Below, piece by piece: positions 1 to 10,419 of a DNA stretch of 64,000 nucleotides. The DNA comes from Rhyzopertha dominica. Lineage: Eukaryota > Arthropoda > Insecta > Coleoptera > Bostrichidae. Each line of letters opens with the position of its first letter. Position 1 is the first letter of the stretch. The translations under genes were made by a program, and so were the position numbers. Where the stretch lies: the NCBI GenBank assembly GCA_025024175.1, contig QCXZ01000041.1:19215786-19279785 (forward strand). Direction: 5' to 3'. The notes below the pieces were generated by a model. That model was given only the letters and a program-made list of their open reading frames with translations. It did not search any database and had not been told where the DNA came from.

Positions 1-360
1 CCATGTAAGCGCCGTTGCTACCGTTCACCGTTTTCTCGTCCAAAGTAGCGTGATATCCGCAAATTAATTCAGTCGGGCGCCCCGGGGCCGAAATGCCTCA
101 GACGGTGCACTGTCTAATCCACTCTTGCCCATAATAGACCAAATCGAGGACCGTGCAATTATATTGTTTTCGAATTTCGATCGAAACGAGTGTCTCTGCG
201 CCCGCGTTTTTATTACAGCGTACGGTCGGCGTTGCCTTTTTTTATCAATTTCGAGTCCAAGGTGAAACCCTCTCCGCCGTAATAACAGGCCAGCAGTTCG
301 GTTTCACCTTTTTTATTTCATCTAGCCTCGCCCGTCTCGCTCTAGCGCTGTACGCAATCT
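1..360. other. GC-enriched island at left edge, unrecognised
   Basis: This stretch is clearly richer in G+C than what follows. It contains an open frame of 69 codons on the plus strand (153-362) with no recognisable domain. The peptide is hydrophobic and low in charged residues, and nothing marks it as coding. It may be the edge of a conserved non-coding element or of an exon lying mostly outside the window. The sequence cannot decide between these. Confidence 0.25.
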
Positions 361-756
361 AAACTGGTATTTTAATCGCTGTACAAATTGTGGTCTGTCT
401 GTTGTAAAAGTAATTATTTTTTATGGGTTATTGAAATTGTTTATAAAATATACATATCGCACCTGATGCGGTTTGTCTCTTCGAGCGGAACGACCATTAC
501 GCAATCAGAATTACGAGTCTGATACTTGAGACGCTGGGAAATTGACATTTATCAGGACCAATAAAAGTACTAAATAAGTTAATGGGTCAAATCTTATTCG
601 CTTCCGAAGACGATAAGGATAACTGTAATTTTAATTTACGAGCTCTCCAATTGTTGCTGTTCTATAAAAGTTACCTAAAAAAAACAGATGAGCTCACAAA
701 CAGAAATTTGTTTCTTTTAAACGGTGTAGCTAATCTGTAAAAACAGTCCGCCGTGA
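361..756. other. AT-rich stretch, nothing recognised
   Basis: AT-rich non-coding DNA with no long frame, repeat or RNA signature that I can support. Confidence 0.4.
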
Positions 757-1171
757 GGCGGAATACACATCATTGCACGCACAATTCCGCCGCTCACGGT
801 TTACAAGTTCCATTTTTAATAAACGTTTTTTTACAAATGAGGTAAAATAAAGCTCTAACTTAATGTAAACTGTTGTTGTATGTTGATTATCCTTAATGCC
901 TATTGAATGCTCTTAGAAGCTTCAAACCTTTCTTCATCGCTTCATGGTATTTTATTGAGATCATGGAAATAACACACATATCACAGCATAGTCGAACGTC
1001 AATCGCCGCTAGCGGCGGAATTTCGAAAAAATGAGCATTATTCCGCCACATTTGCGAACATGGTTAAGTATGGTCAAAACCTAACTTCATAAAAGATAAA
1101 ATCCGCTGCACTCTTGCAAACCACATCATTGTCGGAAGATCTAATTTTAAAAGAAGTATGTATATTCCGCC
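757..1171. repeat. cluster of GGCGGAA/TTCCGCC motifs with palindromes
   Basis: Five exact copies of the heptamer GGCGGAA or its complement lie within 415 bp: 757-763, 785-791, 1014-1020, 1041-1047 and 1165-1171. The pair at 757 and 785 faces inward, so the segment 750-800 can fold on itself. A perfect 14-bp palindrome, CGCCGCTAGCGGCG, occupies 1004-1017, and a shorter dyad follows the last copy. In AT-rich DNA such a density is not expected by chance. It may be a regulatory cluster or the sub-terminal repeats of a small transposon. No flanking inverted repeats or target duplications were found. Confidence 0.45.
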
Positions 1172-1231
1172 GTACAGCGGATGTGTTTCATGCATTGGTA
1201 AATACCGCCACATTGATATGTTAAAGACATA

Positions 1232-3399
1232 ATAGTATAAAGTAACAGGTAAATAACAAAACAGCGCCGAAATCCATAAACAATATTTTCCTTAACAATT
1301 ATAACATGATATTTCAAACAACAACCTGTAAATGAATTAGTCTGACAATTTATACATGTATAAGTTTAATCGTTATTCTCTTTTGGGGATACAATGGCAT
1401 GGAGTAGGTGGTCCGAAAAACTTTTTTTTTAATTAAAGTCAATATTTTTGTGATAATAATAAACGCGGAATGAATGGTTTAAACCACGTACAAATAATTT
1501 TTTTGCAGCACTAAATAAGCTTTAATCCTTTTGGTATACGGAAAACTAAATAACTAAATACAGCAGCACAAACGAAATCCCTCCCAGAGTTGTATGCCAG
1601 TAGTGGGTAGCGAAAAATGTTAAATTGACCCTAAATATTAAGAAGCACGAATTACCAAAAACTAATTACTATAAATTTATTAACAAATATACTTACAAAT
1701 TAAAAGTTAGTCACTATCTTACTGTCCACTGTGCAGATAAGTTTTGCCCAAGTAAACAATCGGCATAATTTTGTTGCGAAAGTATCTATTTAAAAAAATG
1801 TAAAGTGATCACATCTCATATTTGTTTGTTCTTTTCGATTGTTTTGCATTTTATATCACCTAAATCACATACAACGCAACAAACTTCCTTCGGTTTTATA
1901 AATTTCGTATACAATATTGGCCTCTTATTTCCAGGTGACATTCCATTTCACTAATAATATTTCTCACCGAGACTCCCATTACACCTAGCGTCTTTTGTTG
2001 AACACTTTGTAAAGCATAAGTGCACTTTTTATTTTCGAAATAGTTGTAAAACACGATAGACTATTTCCATCATTTGACTCCGCGAAACTTTTTTTTTATT
2101 TTCTGACATATTACAGCACTAACACGCCACTGTCTGCTTATCTGCGCAGTCCCTACTGCTCACAGTATTTCGTCTGTTCTGCTCTACTTAAGATTCAAGT
2201 TGGGAATTTCTTGTACCTGTTGACTTTGTATTTGATAGTGTGCATAGCTGGCCTCAATACACTTCCGTCTTCTACTTAAATCTCGACAGTTTTTTACTAC
2301 ATTAAATAAGACTAATATTTAGAATGTCAGGATTATTTTTATTGGTAATCTTACATTTTTTCGATTATTTGTTTAAAAAACGGGCCTCATTATGCGTGTA
2401 TCTTTAAGGGCCGAAAAAGGATCCTCTGCTTATTACAGTAAATGAAACTGCAGTATCAACAACATTTTTCTCTGAATGGATCTTCTGTTTAGGTTATCTA
2501 TTGACGCCAATAAGCTATTTGCCAATAGAAAATATGTATAACCTGTAAAGAGCTCACGAAAACTTATGTACTGATACTGATACGAAACAGGGAGTAATTA
2601 ATTTACCCATACGTACTTGCAGTAGTATATACTGGCAATGCTGTCGTCTTACTATTGTTTGTATCGTTGATACTCGTATATGTACACATGATTAAGTTTT
2701 ATAAGCTTAGCCTTGTTTACCCCGTCAGAATTCCGTAGTTTTTTTATTACTCACATTCTCAATTTTGGAATGGTATAGATGGACACGTCAAAAAGCTTCC
2801 AGTAAGTATAATATAATAGTAGTGCAAATTAATACGCAAAAACAACGAACATGAGACTTCAAGCACCTTTTTTAAAAATGAACATCACTTTGTTTTATAA
2901 GTTTTAGCTTGAATATTTTAACATGAAAGCTATAACAACAAACAGGTTGAGTGATGTGGATGATAATGGTTTGGTTATATCTAACGAACGGATAAGGAAC
3001 GGCAAGTAAGAAAAAACGGTGTTCGAAAAGAGAAAAAGAAATATAAATTTCTATAAATGTTGAAAAAGCCCGATACAGTTTAACATGCCAGGGAATCCCT
3101 CAGCTTCTGGTAAAAATAAAAATCTATTTGTAACCTTGCCATTTCTCATTTATTGTTTGAGTAATCTGCTAGTTTCATTGAATTGCAAAACCCATTTTAA
3201 ATTTGGCATGCAGGTACGCCTTGCAGCAACCTGCTGCAGTATTAACTGGGCTGGAATGCAAGCCACAGCGCCATCAAATATGCGCTTATAATTCCCGTGG
3301 TAGCTGCAAGTAACAATATATGGTGACATGGAAGCACTTAAGGGACTTAACTCCTCTAGATCATTCTGTTATTCAGCCGTTAATCGTGGGATTACCATG
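1232..3399. other. AT-rich non-coding DNA
   Basis: Nothing that can be supported as a gene. One acceptor-like sequence, a pyrimidine tract followed by TTTCCAG, ends at 1934-1935, but it has no credible partner donor. The open frame at 3085-3291 has no family resemblance. Confidence 0.4.
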
Positions 3400-3680
3400 C
3401 GACATTGAAAAATTCAAATTGCCTCAGCTCGCATGACCCGAACGGCGGCATCTTGGCTAATTTTAATTATTTTAAAAATATTCGCCACATATTTTACCGA
3501 ATTACCTCGATAATTCCTGAGGAATTCGACCGAAAACGCGATTGCGGCTATCCAGATAAAATCAACGACGGATGTGATTGGCGAGATTGATTTTGCCCGC
3601 CTGGAGAACCAACAATACCGCAATAAATTATGCGGTAGTCATTTTTCCGATTTGCCTATGAAGAAATACGGCTCAATCGT
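3400..3680. promoter_or_regulatory. candidate conserved non-coding element
   Basis: GC rises relative to both flanks and open frames occur on both strands over the same bases, as expected of constrained non-coding DNA rather than a gene. A perfect 15-nt palindrome, AATTCCTGAGGAATT, lies at 3512-3526. Homeodomain-type AT cores and GATTGG/CCAATC-like words surround it. The enhancer role is inference; only the composition and the palindrome are seen. Confidence 0.35.
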
Positions 3681-3689
3681 CTATTGTTT

Positions 3690-6340
3690 GGGAGTTGCGC
3701 GCATTCGCGGCGCAAATTGTGTGTACTGTTATACCAGATTATACAAATAAGTTGTTGCAGATATTTCATGCATTTTATATGTGAACGGAGCGCATTTCAG
3801 AGCCATAGGTTAATGGCACTGTAGTTTTCAGAATGGTACGAGGCGGCACTGATTTATTGCTTGTTTTGTTACACTGCTAGATATTGGTAAATGGCTTTGA
3901 GAACATTAGAGATGGAAATTCACTCAAAGTGAACGCCTGTAAAAGAAGACTAAAACTTTACATTTGGAATATCTACACCACCCATTGCCTTCCAGGGTTA
4001 CTTTGCGCAGTATTTTAGGTTTGCTTTTTTTCATTTTAATAGGCAAATTTTCAGGAATACCACAGAGGTTACATTAGCTTTTGATACTGTATAGTTGAGG
4101 ATTTTAAATATAGACATTTCAAAAATACAGATTGACATTCTAAAACGTCCATGTTTTTATAAAGGCTAGTATAGTATGTTCATTGTTTACTTTGTTTGTA
4201 TTTAGTATGCTCTTATGTACTAAAATATAAACTTTATAGTTTGAAGTTGTCTATCCCTTATTCTGGTAAATACAAATTTGTTGAGTTTTTTATTGCTAAA
4301 GATAAACAGCCTTATTCATAGACAAAGTTAGTAGCCACTAACACTTTTTTAGAACGCCACTAACGCCGCTCAACCAAAGCCGTATTCATATACGGGCTTG
4401 CTACTACCAGTACCTATTGATGATGCGTTAAAATACGGTTGGAGCGTTGGTTAACCCAAAGGGAACTCTGTTGTACTCAAAACATCCTTCTAACATTATC
4501 ACTAAATTTTCGTCATTACCTTGTTGCCTTGGGATGACTGTTCTATAAACTGACGCTAAGCTCTTTGTAGATATGCGTAGGTCCCAGAATTCATATCTCA
4601 GCCCTAGTAGATCTTAATGATATTAATTGACGCTAGACGTTCTGCAAATTTTAAAACACCTGTTGTAGTTTTGATACAGGGACCAGCTCTCTGAGTTTTC
4701 ATGTAATCTGCCTAGAAAACATATCAGTATCTTTCTTTACTTAATTAACGTCTTTATCTATTAAAAGGACTGTTATTCAACTAATTATGCACAGTAATGC
4801 AAGGGATGCAGCTGTACCAAAAAAATAAAACTATTAGAGAAATCCATAGAAACGATCGTGTATACAAAGCTCTAAACTACTATTTAGTCGTGGGTTATTG
4901 AAAATATCCGGAAGAAGCTGCATATACACCTGGACACTGAAGTTCCCAGCATGTTAATGTTTGCTCAAAAATCCTACCGCTCTATGCATGGCGTCTCCTG
5001 TTTTCAACTATGCAGGAATAATTGCTCATTCCAAACAATACGCTGAAGAACAATAAGCGATTTGCAATCGTCTTTGTTTACAATTGCCCGCCTGCGAAAT
5101 GGCTTCGACAGCAGTAGCAGTAATGACCGAAACCTATTAATTATATGCATTACATAATGCGCAACGATGCTGCCAGCGGCGCTCATGCAACCACGTTTTG
5201 TTGCCGCCATAACCAGTAGTAAAATAGTTTTTGCTTTTAAAGAATGACGCTAAATTGGCAGCGCAGGTTAATAAGCAGACATAGCAGTAAAAGTAAACAG
5301 AGTTGAGGGTTTTAAGAGGCTCTTGCGACTAAGTCAGTTTGTGCGTTAATGGCTTTCCCGATAAGTGATTTCACTGGATGCCCTGGAGATAATACCTCCT
5401 CTTTAAAATCAGCTGCTGCTGTGAGATTTTTGTTTTTTTTAATATACGCCTATACAACAATTATTTTTAGCTCAAGTTTAGGACGGATGATTTTTTATGC
5501 ATTGATACCTTTAACTCGACTTATTTTCTTTTTAGCTCAAATTACAAGAATTATTGTGATATTTTTGCTTATTAGAACTGCTAATTTCAATCACCTTGAC
5601 ATAAAGGTCAAAAATTGCAATAAAAGCATGGTAATGCACCGACTGAAATAAAGAGCAGTGATACAGTAAAATGAAAACAAAGATATAAACTCAAGCAAAA
5701 CGAAATTTCTAAGTTGAAAAAGACCGTATGTAAATATAAAGTCTATAAATAGTTGACATAGATGTGGAAGGAAGATTAACGAAAAGGATGGTAGGCAACA
5801 CCAAGATAGAATAAGGACTCAGGCAGTCTAAGATGAACTTGAAATAAACAAGTGACAGTACTGGGCTGGATTCAATGAAGGGCAATAGGATTTTTTTCGT
5901 GAAATTCTCCACTTCAAGAGGCATCGGATGAGTCGTTCCAAAACTTTCGGTTAGCAACGGCCATTTCGTTTGCGAAAGGCATAACCTGCTTTTCCCAGAT
6001 GTTATAACCCTTTCAAATTTCATTAAATTGAAATTTAGTAGTTAATGTACTAATTTATACATCTGTAATTCACATTTCTTACATGGAATACCATATTTTT
6101 TCTCGCATCATCGATTGCAGTATCAAGTTTCTTTTTTGTTGATTTTGCATTTTTTTTTGTCTGAAATAATTACGTGTTGTCGCGTTAGCCATGGGAGATG
6201 TTTGGCTAATTTTTATTTGTTTTGTATACATATATTGCAAAAGCTAAAAATTTAATTTTGGGACTAATAGAAAATTTTCTCGTTTTTTCACGTAATTATA
6301 TATGTTATTATGTGCCTATGTTAGTTGTCCCCGTAATAAC
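3690..6340. other. AT-rich non-coding DNA
   Basis: Mostly featureless. The frames at 5349-5651 (hydrophobic, 100 codons) and 5709-6023 (minus, 104 codons) match no family I know and have the composition of chance frames in T-rich DNA. A possible transposon end at 4305-4445 is listed separately. Confidence 0.35.
4305..4445. mobile_element. possible MITE/Harbinger-like terminal fragment
   Basis: Two similar words, GCCTTATTCATAGAC and GCCGTATTCATATACGG, start near 4310 and 4380. Between them are repeated GCCACTAAC-type motifs. Sub-terminal repeats next to a TTATTCATA-type terminus recall PIF/Harbinger-like MITE ends in animal genomes. No opposite terminus or target duplication was found, so this is a weak call. 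Confidence 0.2.
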
Positions 6341-6376
6341 TCACTTTAGAAACTAATAATTTCATTTTATTTCCAG

Positions 6377-6417
6377 GTAAGTTGAGAGTTCAATTCTGCC
6401 GCCGTCTTTTCGCAGAC
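6377..6417 (+). other. candidate recursive-splicing (ratchet) exon
   Basis: At 6361-6382 a branch-point-like CTAAT (6353-6357) and a pyrimidine-rich tract lead into TTTCCAG with GTAAGT immediately after it. The acceptor AG (6375-6376) and a consensus donor GT (6377-6378) are therefore back to back. This is the known form of a zero-length recursive splice site in long insect introns. A second perfect donor, GTAAGT, begins at 6418, defining a 41-nt exon. The exon is open in only one frame, with two bases followed by 13 codons beginning KLRVQFCRR. It could be a true micro-exon, a recursive-splice exon, or chance. It implies a plus-strand transcript across the window. Confidence 0.45.
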
Positions 6418-6639
6418 GTAAGTAGTAGCAGCCACGACGAAATCTTAATGGTCTCGCTTGATTCGGTAACAGTTAGACGACATATGTCATGCATGCATTG
6501 TAGATTGGAGATCCTGTATAACTGTAAAGGCGTTATAAACAAAAACGGAATTAGAGAGAAAGAACGGCGGAATTCTTTAAGTAGAGGAGCTCAGGCTCAG
6601 GGAAATATTAAAAACATTTTGTTTTTTCGTGGGACGTGA

Positions 6640-7630
6640 TGCACGAGTGAACAACAAGAAATGATCTCACGTTGCATTAAAACCATTAGGTGGTGATTAT
6701 GCTCACAGCCGACTAGTTTCTAGTTAGCTCTTAATGCCGCCCAAATCTTTTCAGTTGTACTGCGTAAGTTCGAGGTATAAATCATACGTACCTGCAGCTT
6801 TTGCCATTGTAAAGCTGTTAGAAATATTACACAGTCATCTATACTAATTAAATTGCTAAAGTTGTCCTAATAGCGACATAAGGCATGAGAGCAGCGGTCA
6901 GTTCGCGGCAAATAGCAAGCAGACAATTGAGCATCTTGTAATGTACTTTGTTTAGTATGTCACGTGGGATAGCGAAGAACGAAAGAAGAATCTGAAATCT
7001 TTTTAGTACTGTTGTTCTGTTAGGATGGTTTCTTAGTGATGGTTGTTACTATTATGATTATTTTATACTTTGACACTAGTTTGATAAACGAATCCTCGCT
7101 TAGCTTTTCTTAATAATATACTTTTCATCCTCCTAATATGAAAGTTTACTTTTTGTAAAATACATAGAGTGCGACTAGTCTAATTCGGCTTTCCAAATTA
7201 TCTATATGTATTTTAAAGCAAGAATACGCTCCATAAAGTAGTACTTGTGTTTGCATCATTTATGCTTGCTACTATTAGCATACTAATATTTAGAAATTCT
7301 TGTGGTATGGTTGTTTATAGTTATATATTATAATGTGCTTGTTCAGCTGCCGTTAACATAATGCTATTTCACAAAATTTACTTTACTTTAGGTATTGCTA
7401 TTTATAATTCTTAGTTCATGGTTGCCAAAAATATGATTTTGGCTATTTTTTCTACAGTTGTGACTAGCTGTATCCGAATATAAGTTCTTAATGAATTATT
7501 GAGGATATTAAAATATTCTTTATCTTGCACACTTTAATATAGTAACTTATCAATTATTTACAATTATTTTACGGAATGAGAACTTATTGGGTAAAAAAAA
7601 ACTAAAAGTGATCTCTGGATCAACGTTGCA
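6640..7630. other. AT-rich non-coding DNA
   Basis: No gene, repeat or RNA signature that I can support. Confidence 0.4.
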
Positions 7631-7639
7631 TTAATATAA

Positions 7640-7970
7640 GGTTTCTATAAATGATTCATGCAACGTGGGCGGCGTTGATTTCAGAATTCTTTGTGCCGCC
7701 TTTTTGTAACTGCTGCCATGCTACAATATGCACGGCGATAGTAGTTGAAGGCTGTAGATCAATGTCACAGTACAGCTCCGAAATCTGAGCTTTCTGCAAC
7801 CTTAAAGTTAAGTACTCCACAAAACACTACAGAATATGTTGAAAATACACACTCCCGGATGTTTTTTTTTATATTAAAATATATCAAATAATTTAAAAAT
7901 CTTTACTTTCCTGAGAGGCGGCAATTTGATTAAATAATCATCCTAGATTCAGGAATCATTTATAAAAACC
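7640..7970. mobile_element. MITE copy 1 (internally deleted)
   Basis: The element begins GGTTTCTATAAATGATTC and ends with the inverted counterpart GAATCATTTATAAAAACC, giving terminal inverted repeats of about 24 bp. Sub-terminal GGCGGC and GCCGCC blocks could pair. It aligns along both ends with the longer copy at 19499-20155: the left about 95 bp, the block around ACAAAACACTACAGAATATG, and the CTGAGAGGCGGCAA block. It lacks about 300 bp of that copy's interior. There is no coding capacity, so it would have depended on a transposase encoded elsewhere. No convincing target duplication is visible. Confidence 0.75.
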
Positions 7971-7979
7971 CTGTATTTC

Positions 7980-9110
7980 TTAGCTTCCTCACAATAATTA
8001 CAAAATTACGATGCGTTGTCATATTAGTTAAAATTAAAATAATACAAAACAAAAACATTAAGTTGGTATGTCTAATTTGACAAAACTAAGTTTGTTTTGT
8101 AATCTTTTAATTTCAACTAATGTAGCATTATACTGTGATTTTTAGTCCAGAGAAAGCTAAAAATGTTAGCGTAACGTCCACAATTACTTTCAGTTCCTTC
8201 TTAACCCAGTGAATCCTTATCCCGTCAAATAATGGAAATACTTGATAATAACAATGGTCGTAAGCACATGAATATGTTGTGAAATTTATAAGTTTGTTTT
8301 TATTTATAATCAAACGTGCAATATAAGTAAGGAAAATTCTTATTATTTGCTTCTTTCAGTCCTAGATAAGATTGCAAAATAAGATCTCAAATTTTTGCTT
8401 GTATACTGTTAAAAATCCAGTTATCGGCAGTTGCAATGAAACACATATCGCCCACGTTAATAAATTTATAACTGTTTTGCGTTTTCTTTGGATAAGTTAA
8501 TTTCAAGTAAGAAATTGAACTTTTAGCTTCTGCGGTTTTGTTTATTTCAGGTTACTTTATTTTTCTGTACTGCGTGAACAATACTTTCCTCTTTGATTTA
8601 TGTATGTATTTACTATACTAAACCGTATAATCTATTTGAGAGATTTTTCTGCCTTTGATTCACCTTACGATACTGACAACTTACTCTATTATGTTCTATT
8701 TCCATAGTTCATTTTTATCAGTCGGAGCCAATCTCGGGGTTCTAACGGTGTTGCCGCTCTCTACATTTCACTAGCTACGTCTTTCTGTTAATGCCATTCT
8801 AAATCAATTCTCGGATTTTTTATTTACGGTAAATTGAATACTTTTCCATCTAAGACGAGGTATTTTATTAGCAGGTAATAATCTACGACTTTTCGTAGCC
8901 ATCTTTTGGTGTCCATTCAGATGGCAACATCGAATGAGTTGTTTTTGTTCTGTGTTATCTATAAGTAATAATTATTGTGACTTCTATAATTTTGCTCGTG
9001 CTTTAACATTGTATGGCTGTTGCTTCTAGCTTTTGTTTATTCTTCTGTGTATTTTACCAGTACTCGTTACATACGTTCTTATGAGTTCGATACTTCGACA
9101 ATTATTCCAT
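7980..9110. other. T-rich non-coding DNA, possible LINE 3' tail at right
   Basis: From about 8720 rightwards the composition resembles the decayed minus-strand LINE that follows. A peptide fragment RLRWKSI near 8840-8870 on the minus strand could be its C-terminal tail, but this part is too degraded to assign. A good acceptor-like tract ending in TTTATTTCAG near 8552 has no partner donor. Confidence 0.3.
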
Positions 9111-9119
9111 TTTTCACTT

Positions 9120-9400
9120 ATAATCTTGACTAGAGTATGTTGTCTGATCTTTGTCTAAATATTTCTGTTTTTCTTTAGATTTTCCTTTTCCAGTGGTTTT
9201 AACGACTTATTTGTCATGTAGGTGACATATTCTTTATAACTTAGACTGTCGTCAGCAAAAAATCATTGTGTCCAGTACTCTTCTTCTAATTTTATGCATA
9301 ATTTGAATGGAGTTAGTGAAAGGCTGCTTCCATGTCCCAATCCCATGGCAATTTTGATTGTATTTGGTATTTGCGTTTCAGACAAAACAACGCATTCTGC
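9120..9400 (-). pseudogene. LINE reverse-transcriptase relic
   Basis: Reading the minus strand across one frameshift gives IKIAMGLGHGSSLSLTPFKL (about 9302-9360). This matches the GLRQGSxLSPTLF block of non-LTR reverse transcriptases. FFADDSLSYKE follows (about 9230-9263), the catalytic Y/F-A-D-D block, in the right order and about the right distance. The frame then stays open for about 35 codons in a lysine-rich stretch, as after the ADD motif in this family. Stops and frameshifts make it dead. The surrounding 8720-9750 may contain more of the same element. Confidence 0.6.
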
Positions 9401-9409
9401 GTATGATAA

Positions 9410-9925
9410 AGTCACTTTTTAATAGTTCAATCCTTGCGGATCTATATTATATAGATACCTTTTTCAAATGGATGAAGATCATATGACTGTTCATATTTAT
9501 AATATGAATTATAATAAACGTGTTATTTACTCCATCTTTTCGCATCTTCTTTTATTGTAGCTTTTGAGGGTGGAGCTCACATATTCCATGTTCGAATCAT
9601 TAAGAGTTTTGTCTTCATATGTCATGTATTCCAGTAATACACGTATATCCGCTTTATTTTTTTCATATTCCTTTTCCTCCTATCTCTAGCTAGGCTTGTC
9701 TTCAGCTGTCCATGTAAAAATCTTTTTCTGGCTATCGCGATTGTAACAGTCAAGCGTATGCCAAATTCCTCAACTCAATTAGCTCGTTGATATTACATAT
9801 TTGTTTTCCTTTTCTGGCATCTTGAAAATTTACTATAAATTAATTCGTATTTTGCGCAAACCACTAGTTTGGACGCGTTCACATTTGTAAAAGTTTTAAT
9901 TGGACAAAACTGGAACACTGCACCA
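9410..9925. other. T-rich flank of the LINE relic
   Basis: May contain more 5' LINE sequence on the minus strand, but no motif is clear enough to claim. Confidence 0.25.
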
Positions 9926-9929
9926 CACA

Positions 9930-10400
9930 AATCTACGGCGGAGGCGTCTTGAATTGGCCCCAAGCGGCCAGGTGTGTAGATGTCTAAATATTTGACGCCG
10001 ACGCCCTTTTATTTCGTGCGTAAATTCCCGCTACCTGATCCTGAATATCGCTGCTCGTTATAGCTATTTTTCTGCCCACCTGCGTTATGCAGTAGGCTAA
10101 ATTAATGTTATCACACATTCTAGACAATGGCAGTTTAAGCTCTAGGGCGTGGGTTAACTGGTCCAAGGTTAGCGTTTTGTTCGATCGCCTCCTTTTGTGC
10201 GTTGCAATTTTCCCCATGCAGCCTACCGTGCAAAACGTATTACGTGCGATTGGTAATTGCGACAGGAATGCATTCCCAATGAAAGCGACAGCGGATTCCG
10301 ACAGCTGAGGATTTTTCCAGTCTCGGCATTAGCCGCAATGAGGGAGCAATACGCCGAATTGTCCGCCACTGATTGAATTTCGAGATAGAATAAATTCAAT
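9930..10400. promoter_or_regulatory. candidate conserved non-coding element
   Basis: A GC-enriched island with a sharp contrast to both flanks. Open frames of about 70 codons occur on both strands over the same bases (9984-10217 minus, 10105-10308 plus), and neither peptide resembles a family. It contains an E-box-like CAGGTGTG, GC-rich words near 10000 and homeodomain-type TTAATG cores. Double-strand openness at raised GC suggests selection against neither strand in particular, so I read it as regulatory rather than coding. Confidence 0.35.
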
Positions 10401-10419
10401 TTACATTCTGGGAAACTCG

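Noticed and set aside
5349..5651. 100-codon hydrophobic frame resembling a membrane protein
   Set aside because: T-rich DNA yields Phe/Leu/Ile-rich frames by chance. No signal peptide logic, splice sites or homology.
8535..8560. Strong acceptor-like tract TTTGTTTATTTCAG
   Set aside because: Followed by GTTACT, which is not a donor, and no donor within exon distance. Insufficient for an exon.
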